Positions 12,503 through 21,360 of a stretch of DNA of 64,000 bases are shown piece by piece. The DNA comes from Costus lasius. Lineage: Eukaryota; Streptophyta; Magnoliopsida; Zingiberales; Costaceae. Each line of letters begins with the position of its first letter. The stretch's first letter is position 1. The position numbers and the translations under genes are program-made. The notes beneath the pieces are model-generated. The model did no database searches. It was not told where the DNA came from and saw nothing but the letters and a program-made list of their open reading frames with translations. The stretch lies in NCBI GenBank assembly GCA_027563935.2, contig CM050448.1, positions 125,379,493 through 125,443,492 on the forward strand. Direction: 5' to 3'.

Positions 12503-12972
12503 ATTGAGTATAACCATGGAGGTTGTACTAGTTTATAGATAAATTCAATTATTTTAGAAGTCGGACCTTCTTCTGTATTTTCATTATAATCTGTATTTTC
12601 GTAGAAAATAAGATTTTCAGGAGGTTGGTAACGACTTCTTTGTTCTAACCCCCCAAGTCTTTGAGAGAGTTTATACACTTCGTTTTCTAATTGAAGAATA
12701 CGAAGTTCTACAATTTCTGTTCTTGTTGGTCCTGTTGTTTTTTGGGAAACAGGCTGTGAAGAACTTGGTAAAGATACTTGTTGCTTTTCAAGGCAATATT
12801 TGCAAGCCTCTAAAGAACAAATAATACATTGATAACGAAGAGTTAAACTTGGATATTTTAAGCAATATGCACAAGCATGATCTTGGCTACCTCGTCTTGA
12901 ACTCCATTTATGTTCATGTGTTGGGATAATTTTAGGAGTCATTATATGATACAGAGGCTTATCTGTAGTCAT
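12503..12972 (-). pseudogene. Viral polymerase ORF, N-terminal part (cysteine-rich region)
   Basis: Begins at ATG 12972-12970, overlapping the coat ORF stop as TAATG. The first 150 or so residues include the cysteine array CAYC-x11-CIIC-x4-CKYC, exactly the C-x2-C-x11-C-x2-C-x4-C-x2-C spacing of the badnavirus second zinc-finger-like motif. A coiled-coil-like segment (ELRILQLENEVYKLSQRL) follows. The ORF reaches the edge of the viral DNA (VQPPWLYSI) and then runs into unrelated host sequence; its natural continuation is the protease at the other end of the insertion (21236 downward). The rest of the open frame down to 12394 is not viral. Confidence 0.85.
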
Positions 12973-14635
12973 TATAATTGTTCTAGATAAGGTTTTAACA
13001 TATCTGGTTTATCCAGAGAAGGTTCTGATAAATGTTCAATTCCAAAAGGAGATTGGAGCTCGTCTGATTTGGATAATAGATCAGCAGTAAATTCTTCTAA
13101 TTCACTATCTGAATCTGATCTATAATTGTTGTCTGGGATAGAGACAATACTATATATTGACTATATTCATCTACATGAAGTAGATTTTCTTGAACACAAT
13201 CAACAAGAATTGATTGTTTACTATATAAATTCTGTCGCTTAGTACAATCTCGTGCTAAGTGATTTTGACTTCCACAAGTAAAGCATGAAAATTTATTTTT
13301 ATAATCCCTTTTAGGGTTATATTTTCTAACATGCTTTTCTTTAGCAAGATAGGGTTTCTTTGCAGAAGATTTTCTGAGAAAATATCTCTTAGAAGGTTTG
13401 CTCTTTTTAAGATTTTTCTTTTGCTTAGGATTTTCCTTAGCATATGTTTGAGGTGTATAAAGTTCATTACAAAAACTAAATTCACCTTTTAAATGATGAT
13501 CTCCTTTTAATCGAGTGCATCTTTCTACCAATTTATCGATTATAAATTGTATTCTTGTGGTAGTATTATTCATAGCAAAAGAAAGCTGTGCTTTCTCTGG
13601 ATCAGTATTCCAGGCCTGATGTATTTCATGGCCAATAGGAGCAGGTAATTTTAAAAATAACCTTTCTCCGAGGGCTTGGTCATGATACCCACCCGCTTTG
13701 CAAGCATAATAAAGATAGTCTTGCAAAAAAGGTTTAATATATTTCTAATTTTTTATTTGGATAATTTCAAGTTTTCGATTTGCTTCTTTTTGTTGAGCAT
13801 TAAATCCCATATTAGGATTTGATCCCAAAATCATTATTTTCATTCTGTTGGTAAAATTATAAGGATTTACCCCTAATGAAATATCTTGCTGGAACTCTAT
13901 TGGGCAGTTTAACTTATAAGACTCCCACATAGCTCTAGCGGTTTCTCATAAGAAATTTTCTAGATAAGAATACATTTCTTCAGCAGAAAAGTGTCCATCT
14001 ATTTCTGTTATTTTCATAGAAACCATGGAAGCCCAATTGTCAAGAACTGTGCTCCATGTTTATGGGTCATGAGCTGCTAGATTAAGGATTCTTCCTTCAT
14101 CTAGAAGTTTTCTCTTATCTATTGTTTCTAAAGGTAGTCGTTTACCTCTGGTTCTAATATTTTCTCCTTCTCCTTCATACTGAGTATAAGGTTCACGAGG
14201 AGGTTGGCCTACAGTATAGGTCCTTATGTGTGAAGTACTTGGCTGAGCTGTACTTGTTGAAGCTACTGCCTGTACTGGATTATTATATACTGGAGTAGTA
14301 TTACTGGCTTGTGGTTCTTGGCCAGTCATTATTGTATCCATCAAATTTTGAGGTATACTTTGTACACTTTGAGAATCTTCATTAAAGAGTTCTTCAGTGT
14401 CATTTTCAATTTCGAGGAAAGAATTTATTATTTCTTCCTCTTCCTGAGTAAATTCTAAGTCTTGGGGCTTTTTAGGCCCATGCCAGACTCTAATATTTCC
14501 TTCACTATCGTAAACAAGCTTATGAGAATTAAGTAATTTCCCTTTGTTAATAAGCTTAATTTCTAGACTTATCATTTCTTCAAATGTAAAGTCTAATTCT
14601 TTAGATACAACAAGACTATGTTCTTCTAGTATCAT
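12972..14635 (-). pseudogene. Viral coat protein ORF, disrupted
   Basis: Virion capsid protein. It starts at ATG 14635-14633, overlapping the movement ORF stop as TAATG. The N-terminal part is acidic and Ser/Thr-rich, then basic (KRLPLETIDKRKLLDEGR), leading into the capsid core. The C-terminal part is Lys/Arg-rich and carries the CCHC zinc knuckle CFTCGSQNHLARDC that binds nucleic acid. Three in-frame stops interrupt it (TAA at about 14060, TGA at about 13946, TAG at 13745-13747), and a one-base shift occurs near 13150, after which the intended frame continues to a TAA at 12974-12972. In badnaviruses this domain is part of the ORF3 polyprotein; here it is a separate ORF. Confidence 0.85.
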
Positions 14636-15600
14636 TATTCTAAAAACTTTTCTAAACCTGATGTTGAAGCCTCATTATCATTAAGAGTTTGCTTCTTCTT
14701 ATAATTTGAAAATCTTAAATTATATGTATCATCGGAATTTTTGAACATAATACTATCTTCAGGGATAAGCATTTGTTCACAATCTAAATTTTTAGAAATA
14801 TTCCAATCTAATCCTCCCAGATCATCTGGGGAGATGGCCATAGGTTTTATCATTTTTATTCCTTTGCTGGCTAAGGCGTCTATTACGGAAGAAATATACA
14901 GCCTATATCTAGTATTAGAATTGTTTATTAATTTTCCTAAAAATCTTAATCCTATATGAAGATTAGAATCTCCAGAAAAATCTTCGTATCCTCGTGCTTG
15001 GATACCAATTTCTAATTCTCCTAAGTCTTTAATACTTATGAGAAAATCTGGGGCACAATAAAAGATACCCTTATTTTCAGTCATATCTACTTCCATACAA
15101 GCAATAATTGCTTTTCTTGCATCAGATTTCCATCTTTTGTCAAGAATTGCTATTAATACTTTTGTTCCTAGTTTCTTTCGTGCTAGTCCTTTTACTGAGA
15201 TTACAATCATTCCTATATGAGCTAGTGTTTTTCCTGATTGTCTCGGTTTTGTTAAGGAATCTCTTGAAATAATCTTAAGATTTCTTGGTTCTGTTGTGAC
15301 AGAAATATGTTCTTCACGTGTAATTCTTAGAAGTTGAGTTCTAAGGTTTAACGGTCCTGTCCGGTAAAGGAGTTGAGGACGCAATATTTGTAACCTATTA
15401 TTTTGATAGGCCTCAAATTGTTGGTCTATATCAACAACTTCTTCTAGAACCTGTGCTAGAATCCCTTGTCCATCAAAAATCCTATTTAAGAGATTTGGGA
15501 TGAGATTACTTATTGATAACCGTTCATTCTGGTTATTTTCTCTTACTGTTGTAGTACCGATAAGAGTATTAGAAGTTCCTGTAAATGGTCTTGTACTCAT
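14635..15600 (-). CDS. Viral movement protein (30K superfamily)
   Basis: Cell-to-cell movement protein that modifies plasmodesmata. The ORF is open, about 321 residues. I take ATG 15600-15598, which overlaps the ORF2 stop as ATGA. Family features: the core of the 30K fold around IGMIVISVKGLARKKLGTKV, an IACMEVDM strand and the LGELEIGIQARGYEDF region. The ORF ends at TAA 14637-14635, which overlaps the coat ATG. Related badnaviruses and rice tungro bacilliform virus have this domain as the N-terminus of a larger polyprotein, so a free-standing ORF is unusual. No stops or shifts seen. Confidence 0.85.
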   Translation of the reverse strand: MSTRPFTGTSNTLIGTTTVRENNQNERLSISNLIPNLLNRIFDGQGILAQVLEEVVDIDQQFEAYQNNRLQILRPQLLYRTGPLNLRTQLLRITREEHISVTTEPRNLKIISRDSLTKPRQSGKTLAHIGMIVISVKGLARKKLGTKVLIAILDKRWKSDARKAIIACMEVDMTENKGIFYCAPDFLISIKDLGELEIGIQARGYEDFSGDSNLHIGLRFLGKLINNSNTRYRLYISSVIDALASKGIKMIKPMAISPDDLGGLDWNISKNLDCEQMLIPEDSIMFKNSDDTYNLRFSNYKKKQTLNDNEASTSGLEKFLE

Positions 15601-16070
15601 TTCCAAGCAAACTGAATACTTCTAAGTTGTCTTTTAGAAGTAATGGTTTGAGATGTTCCAGCGTGTCCTGAAGACATCTGTAATACTCGATTTAATTGTA
15701 TAGTTAATTCTTGAATCGAGGTTTGATATTGTTGAGTCTGTAAGACTAACAAATTTTCTAATCTTTGGATTATTTCATATTGTCTAAGAATTGTGTCAGC
15801 AGAAGTTTTTATACTTTCTTGCTGCCTAATTACGGACTCAGTAGTCATTGATATACTTGAAAAGATATTATCAAGTTTTTGATTTAATTGCATAAGGTAT
15901 GCAATAATAAAATTATTTTGTCTAACAAATCTTTTGTCAGAGGCACTTTGGGGATCATCTGAAATCATTCCCAAAGCATTGTCTAAATAATTACTAGATT
16001 CAACTAGTGCTTTTTGATAGTCAATATCTTGATCTATCGCTCTTGGATATTCCTTAGTAGGATTTACCAT
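15597..16070 (-). CDS. Viral ORF2 protein (virion-associated-like)
   Basis: 157 residues, open. It lies in the position of ORF2 of badnaviruses and rice tungro bacilliform virus, small proteins that bind nucleic acid or associate with virions. The protein is helical and rich in Gln/Ile/Leu heptad-like spacing (LLVLQTQQYQTSIQELTIQL), suggesting a coiled coil, with a basic C-terminus (SKRQLR). The start ATG at 16070 overlaps the ORF1 stop as ATGGTAA; the stop overlaps the movement protein ATG as ATGA. The function is assigned by position only. Confidence 0.65.
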   Translation of the reverse strand: MVNPTKEYPRAIDQDIDYQKALVESSNYLDNALGMISDDPQSASDKRFVRQNNFIIAYLMQLNQKLDNIFSSISMTTESVIRQQESIKTSADTILRQYEIIQRLENLLVLQTQQYQTSIQELTIQLNRVLQMSSGHAGTSQTITSKRQLRSIQFAWK

Positions 16071-16546
16071 TCTTCAGAATTTTTCTGCAACTTTTCAAGT
16101 AAAGCTGCTGTTTTTGTTGTTTGATAGTCAAAAATTTTTGACTGTCTTTGAAGGTTTTCTAATATATCTTTAAGCTCTGCTATGAGCTGTCTCTGTAATA
16201 ATATAGACCTTTTGATCTCTTTTACCATAATAATCAGATAAGTATACTGATTCTTAATATATTCTTGGTTTTCATGAATATTTCGTAAGAAAATATTCTT
16301 TGTTAGCATTTCTGTATGTACTGTTTTCCATAATTCAGTACATATATGATTAAAATCTCGAAGACTTTCAGCCTGGGAAATTTGTAAATCGATGATTGTG
16401 TTTAACTGAGCATTCTCAGTGTGTAATTGATGAACATATCTGCCATTTTCTTTTGGAAAATAGCATTTATGTTTGGTTGCTTGGGAATTAGCTTGTATTT
16501 CCCAATAATTTTGTGATAATCTTAAAGATAGATAATTAATATCCAT
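16064..16546 (-). CDS. Viral ORF1 protein
   Basis: 160 residues, open; the first ORF after the long leader and primer-binding site. It occupies the ORF1 position of badna- and tungroviruses, whose product is poorly characterised. Mostly helical, with a Leu/Ile-rich C-terminal half (LIAELKDILENLQRQ). Translation probably begins here after ribosomes bypass the leader hairpin. The last codons overlap the ORF2 start. The role is unknown. Confidence 0.65.
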   Translation of the reverse strand: MDINYLSLRLSQNYWEIQANSQATKHKCYFPKENGRYVHQLHTENAQLNTIIDLQISQAESLRDFNHICTELWKTVHTEMLTKNIFLRNIHENQEYIKNQYTYLIIMVKEIKRSILLQRQLIAELKDILENLQRQSKIFDYQTTKTAALLEKLQKNSEEW

Positions 16547-17360
16547 CTTTTAATTTTTGTTAAGTTTCTTTTGTCCTAACAAAGTTATTGACATTTGTAG
16601 GTTTTTGACCGTATAATATGTCTTAACTGTTTGTTTATGCTTGTGGGCATAATTTTGTTTTAAGCTTGTAGGCTTCTGAGGATAAATTCTTTTCATCTAA
16701 ACTGTGTCACAATTAAAGAGCAATAATATCAGATGTTATAGATCTACTAGGTACTGACGTATAAGTTTATGGAACTATGTTGTGATGTGTAAAGAAAAAT
16801 CGCCTAAGGAGTAGAAATATGTATTAACTATAGATTCCTGGACATTATTATGCTTTGGTTTTCCTCTGGTGTCAACCGCTTTACCATGACTTTTTAGTAT
16901 TCAAGCTAGCATCATGTTGTATGGTCGTTAGCAAGTTTTTCGTCCCTTGCGACCCTCCTGGTCTTCGGACTTTTACTTGCCAAGCCATTGGCCCTCTAGC
17001 AAGCTTGTATACTAAAACCATGGTGACTTAGGCAGCCCCGGTTTATCCAGATTTATATAAAAAACCAAACATAATACATCCTATCTGAATTAAGACATAT
17101 AATACATCTGCTTAGGGTTGTTCTTTACACCAACAAAGTATTACTCCATAATTATACGCGTTCCCGTTCGATCAAATAGAACCGTCCAAGCCTCTGATAC
17201 CAAAAATAAAGGGGGGGTATTTTACACAGAAAATACTTAAAAGATGAAGAATATATTAAAAGAAATGCATAAGACTTACAGGAAACTTGATTACAAACTT
17301 GCACACTTCTAAGCAGAAAGCCTTCTGCCGAATGCTATCTAAAGGCTCTCTTATATAGAC
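16546..17360 (-). promoter_or_regulatory. Viral pregenomic RNA promoter and leader
   Basis: Noncoding viral intergenic region. On the minus strand a TATA box (TCTATATAAGAGAGCC, at about 17357-17342) lies about 230 bp past the stop of the preceding ORF. The primer-binding site follows about 150 bp downstream, then a leader of roughly 650 nt to ORF1. The distance between TATA box and primer site matches badnaviruses. Inverted repeats at about 16884-16915 and 17001-17034 can form a leader stem, as in pararetroviruses that use ribosome shunting. Confidence 0.7.
17191..17202 (-). promoter_or_regulatory. Initiator tRNA-Met primer-binding site
   Basis: The minus strand reads TGGTATCAGAGG. The first 11 bases complement the 3' end of plant initiator tRNA-Met, the primer for minus-strand DNA synthesis in Caulimoviridae. 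Conventionally this site sets position 1 of the circular genome. It lies between the TATA box and ORF1, as expected. Confidence 0.85.
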
Positions 17361-17589
17361 ATCCTTTACATTACTTACACAAGAAGTAAGGCATCTATGC
17401 TAATGGATGCCAGCACACAAACTTTAATAATTAAAGCATCTTTGTACGAAAAGATTCGCCTGTAGAGACCGCCTTGCAAGGTGAGCCGGCATTGCATCTC
17501 TTTCAACACGTGAACCTTTAATAAAGTAGTTTTTGTACAATAGGCCACTATTTTTCAATAGTGGAGATTCTTTGCCTGATGTTGATGTC

Positions 17590-18963
17590 TTATTCGGCTT
17601 CCATAATATCTTCTAAGACATCATCTTGACCGTCCTGAAGGATCATACGGCCATAATCTTTCATCACTTCGGCTAAATTTTCATGATGAATATTTTTGAA
17701 ATGATCTTGTAATCCGGGATTATGACAAAAATGTGCTGAGAAGGGGACAAAGAAATCGTCTTTATCATCTTCTACATAGATCTTGAGAATCTTATCCTCA
17801 GTTAGTAAATAAGGGCGGTAAAAAGCCCTTTTATCTTCAGTAAGACAATAACTCCGCCATAGACTGAGTTGTAGCTCTATGGGAGTAGTTGCTGTATGTC
17901 TTACTTCTTCTTCAAAATCCTGATCCCAAAAATCAGGTAAATAATTTTCTTGATTCTTTATCAAGATTTGGTGTTTGGCATCTGCTGGATAACCAAGAAA
18001 CCAAGGAGGAGAAGAACAGATATCCAAGTCAAGGATGCCACCAGTATGAGGAGACTTGAAAATCTTCTCAATACAATAAAGGAGTTTCCATGGAAAACCT
18101 TTTAATTTGTCTAAATAACTTTCATGAACAACTAATCTGTCTAGAAAGCCCAACTGAAAAAGCTCACAGAGAGAAAAAGAAGTTTCCTTGACATAGCAAT
18201 CTTTCCATTCAGCTAGATCTATGGAGGCTTTGATGATAGCAAATCCCATCTTACAATAGCAATTGGGTTCCGCAGTATGTGTTTCCTTTGTATAGAGAGA
18301 AATCATTGTGAGATGAAGGCCTCTGGGTATTGTAATCTCATGAAGAGCCATTTGTCTCAAGTAGCTAGCAGTTTTAAGAAAATGCTGTTGTCTTGTCTGC
18401 GTAAGACACTCATAAATGTGTTGTTGCGCAGAAGTAATTTGTGGAGGGATTTTTGACCTAGATAGGTTCCATTGATTCTCCAATTCTTGTTCCCATGTCT
18501 TATGGGCTAGAGTTACTTGTTCTTCAAGGCAGTCCTTCTGAGCTGTTAGCTTGTTGACTTGGTCTTGAAGGAGCTTGACTTCTTTTTCTAAAGATATAAT
18601 CTTGTATTCTTTAGCCACATAGGCTTGTAACGTTTGTGGCTCAAGTTTTTCTGTTGGTTGTTGGAGAGACAGAGTTTTGTGAGCATATCTTATAGCTTGG
18701 AGATGACCTGCTAAAGAATTCATCGCACTAAGAAACCTAGCACTATGGTGATCCTTCCATAACAAATCCAAGACCATATGATCTTGTGGTGTTAAAGAAT
18801 TATAATATTTTGGTGTCCAAAAGAGATAGATCATTTCTTTAGGGGCTTCTTCTTTACAGATCTGAGCATAAGAAGATCTTTCCTCCATTTTTTCATCAAC
18901 AACCATTGACTGTACTTGTTTTGTCTTTTGTTTCTCCTTTCTGTTAGAAGAAGACGTAGTCAT
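17590..18963 (-). CDS. Viral 3'-proximal ORF, 457 residues, unknown function
   Basis: Open ORF after the RNase H region, separated from it by about 125 nt. Its place corresponds to ORF4 of rice tungro bacilliform virus, made from a spliced RNA there, but I cannot see enough similarity to claim homology. Residues about 118-165 form a probable coiled coil (ISLEKEVKLLQDQVNKLTAQ). The rest has Trp- and Cys-rich globular stretches, and the tail is acidic (DGQDDVLEDIMEAE). I do not see the translational transactivator motif of caulimoviruses. It is intact, unlike the coat and polymerase ORFs. Confidence 0.7.
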   Translation of the reverse strand: MTTSSSNRKEKQKTKQVQSMVVDEKMEERSSYAQICKEEAPKEMIYLFWTPKYYNSLTPQDHMVLDLLWKDHHSARFLSAMNSLAGHLQAIRYAHKTLSLQQPTEKLEPQTLQAYVAKEYKIISLEKEVKLLQDQVNKLTAQKDCLEEQVTLAHKTWEQELENQWNLSRSKIPPQITSAQQHIYECLTQTRQQHFLKTASYLRQMALHEITIPRGLHLTMISLYTKETHTAEPNCYCKMGFAIIKASIDLAEWKDCYVKETSFSLCELFQLGFLDRLVVHESYLDKLKGFPWKLLYCIEKIFKSPHTGGILDLDICSSPPWFLGYPADAKHQILIKNQENYLPDFWDQDFEEEVRHTATTPIELQLSLWRSYCLTEDKRAFYRPYLLTEDKILKIYVEDDKDDFFVPFSAHFCHNPGLQDHFKNIHHENLAEVMKDYGRMILQDGQDDVLEDIMEAE

Positions 18964-19002
18964 TTCCTACACAACTTTGTTAGTTGTCATCATATATCAA
19001 GA

Positions 19003-19072
19003 TTTGATATTATTCTGCATAACCTTATATGTTATCATGACATTATTCTGCATAACCTTGTAGGTTATCATG
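19003..19072 (-). repeat. Two tandem copies of a 33-nt unit before the 457-residue ORF
   Basis: The minus strand has two consecutive copies of a unit containing GGTTATGCAGAATAAT, differing at three or four positions, between the RNase H stop and the following ORF. This is the region where an acceptor for a spliced subgenomic RNA would be expected; a pyrimidine-rich stretch ending in TTTTACAG lies just upstream (about 19110-19100). Confidence 0.65.
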
Positions 19073-19090
19073 TTTAGCCGAAAAGGCTTA

Positions 19091-21236
19091 TTATACTGGC
19101 CTCTGTAAAAGGCGTGATAAAATGTCTGAAATGACATTATTTTTACCTTTGATATGTTCAAAGATAATTCTATATGCATTATTAATGCAATGATCTGTAA
19201 ATGATAACCATCTTTTTTGAGAGATACGTTTCTCATTTTTAGTATTAAAGAATTTTACAATTGCTTCGCAATCTGCTCTTATTAATATTTCTTTTTTATT
19301 TAACAGGAATAATCGAAAAGCATATAAGCCGTAGCAAACAGCTAGAAGCTCTTGATCAATACTGCTAGTGACATTTTTCTCTCGAAATTTGCCCGAAGCA
19401 TATATGTAGATAGTCTCTGGTTCTGTAGCATATTTATGAGCTTTGCGAAGGAGAATGGCTCCCCAGCCATGTTCACAACCATCTGTTTGGACATTAAGAT
19501 AATCACTATCCAATGGTAATTTAAGTAGAGGTAGTGTGTCTACCAATTGCCTAATTTTATCAATTTGTTTATAGTCTTCGGTGTTAAATTTCTTTACACC
19601 AGTAAGAGATAACTTTGAGTAGAGGGGTCCACCCAATTTATGTAGATCTTTTAAAAAAGGTCTAGCATAATTTATTAGTCCTAAGAATTGTTGGAGACTC
19701 TTGGTATCTGTAACCTTAAAGGTTTTTATTTTAGAAGCAATATGAGGTTGGAGTGTTATGGCTCCGTTCCCAATTTCTACTCCTAAATAGTCAATATTTT
19801 TTCTATAGAATTGCGATTTTTGTCCTGAAACAATAATCCTATTTATATAGAATTTTTGTAATACAAGTTTTAGATGACTTGTATGTTCTTTTTATGATTT
19901 GCTATGTACTAGAATATCATCTATATACACGCAAACAAATTCTTGATAAGGTTTAAACACCTCATCCATTTTTCTTTGGAATACTGCAGGTGCAGTTTTT
20001 AGTCCAAATGGCATAACAAGCCATTCAAAGCTTCCTAATGGACATGTAAATGTTGTCCATGGTATAGATTCTTCTGCCATTCTAATTTGCCAAAAACCAG
20101 ATTTGCAATCAAACTTTGAGAATACCATGCTTCCCTGTATAGAGTTTATTAACTCTGTCTTATCAGGAATGTCATAACTATCATCTTCTATATTATCATT
20201 TAGACGACGATAGTCAATTACGATTCTTGTTTTTCCCCGAACTTGTTCACTGTGTTTATTGACAATGAAAGCAGAAGATCTATGGGTAGACGTACTCCTT
20301 CTTATTACATTAAGTTTTAGTAAATCCTCAATGTGCATTTTAAATTCAGCAATGTTTTCATTTGTTCCTGTGATTTTCTTATTTGTAATCCGAAAACCAG
20401 GGTCTTTGATTTTCAGTGTACAAAAAAGTTTGTTTTTATCCCAATGAGCTTGGGGATCTGAACCAAATATATTATTTTTTTTCAAGAATTCGAATCAGAT
20501 TGTCTACATCAAGATTTCCTGATTCAATTTTTTCTAGAGAATGTTCGTAAACATCTTCTTTTTCATAATCTCTATGGAGTTTATTAAGAGGGTTTCTTAT
20601 GATCCATATGATTTCTTCTTCATCGTTTGGTGATGTTTCTTCTTCATCATTTGGTGATGTTAAACCACCAGTTTCAGTTATTTCTTCTTCATAATTTGGT
20701 GATGTTAAAGCACCAATTTCAGTTTCGTCTTGTACCTCCGGGGGCATTTTGCATGACCCAGGGATAGAACAAGGACACCCACCACGCTTCGCAGGCGCAG
20801 AAGAGGTGTATGGGATAAGGGTATAAGGCAAAAAGAAAAGTCATTCAGTGGTAAGTGTAACGCCTTTGTAGGAATTAATAAGCATATTAAGTCCGATAAT
20901 AAATTTTGTTTTAACAAGACTTAAAGGTCGTAAACATATCCTTCCAATGTAAGTTGGATTAGTATGGTGAGCATTTCCTAAAGAGAAGGAAAGCTTATGT
21001 TTGGCCAGAATGTATTCATACAAGAATAATTTGTCATCCATTTGTTCGGCATAAAACTTGTCTTGTGGAGCAAGTTTCATATGATATTGTTATGGAACTA
21101 AATCCATGTCTAAGATTGTATTACTACAACCCGTATCAATCAAAACAGGTAATTTTAGTTTCCAAGCAGTAATTTGGATAATGCTATTTATTTTAATTGA
21201 GTATAACCATGGAGGTTATACTGGTTTATGGATAAA
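19091..21236 (-). pseudogene. Viral protease - reverse transcriptase - RNase H, disrupted
   Basis: C-terminal part of the polymerase ORF. The aspartic protease is seen as LIDTGCSNTI at about 21150-21120. The reverse transcriptase runs from about 20470 with RIVIDYRRLND, the SKFDCKSGFWQI motif and catalytic YIDDIL (near 19915). RNase H follows with VQTDGCEHGWGAIL, the SSIDQELLAV glutamate and IRADCEAI, to the stop at 19093-19091. Damage: in-frame TAA inside the 42-bp terminal overlap (about 21215), TAA at about 21090, TGA at about 20843, a frameshift at an A8 run near 20478-20485, and TAA at 19892-19890 just after the palm motif. The protease-RT linker has three short acidic repeats (TSPNDEEE type). 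Confidence 0.9.
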
Positions 21237-21360
21237 GGTTCACGTGTTGAAAGAGACACGATACCGGCTCACCTTGCAAGACGGTCTCTTCAGGCGAATC
21301 TTTTCGTACAAAGATGCTTTAATTATTAAAGTTTGTGTGGTGACATCCATTAGCATGACG
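21237..21360 (+). repeat. Inverted copy of the viral promoter-upstream region
   Basis: About 120 bp that is the reverse complement of 17395-17515 (for example CGAATCTTTTCGTACAAAGATGC and GGTTCACGTGTTGAAAGAGA), with around ten mismatches. It abuts the end of the viral circle at 21236. This part of the intergenic region lies just upstream of the TATA box and includes a CACGTG G-box. A second viral fragment was therefore joined in opposite orientation during or after integration. Confidence 0.85.

Larger units (their letters stand above)
12503..21236 (-). mobile_element. Endogenous badna/tungrovirus-like pararetrovirus, full circle
   Basis: About 8.7 kb of Caulimoviridae sequence reading on the minus strand. 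Order in the insertion, from 21236 downward: protease-RT-RNase H, an independent ORF, the intergenic promoter/leader region with a tRNA primer site, ORF1, ORF2, movement protein, coat protein and a cysteine-rich region. That is one complete circular genome opened inside the polymerase ORF: the ends share 42 bp (12504-12545 and 21195-21236). The C-x2-C-x11-C-x2-C-x4-C-x2-C pattern at about 12795-12875 is the second cysteine-rich motif known from badnaviruses and rice tungro bacilliform virus. Several ORFs are open and others hold stops, so the copy is inactive but not ancient. No integrase is present; integration is inferred to have been by illegitimate recombination. Confidence 0.9.

Noticed and set aside
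17590..18963. Calling the 457-residue viral ORF a translational transactivator
   Set aside because: I could not see the conserved core of caulimovirus transactivators; only position and a coiled coil are visible, so it is left as unknown.
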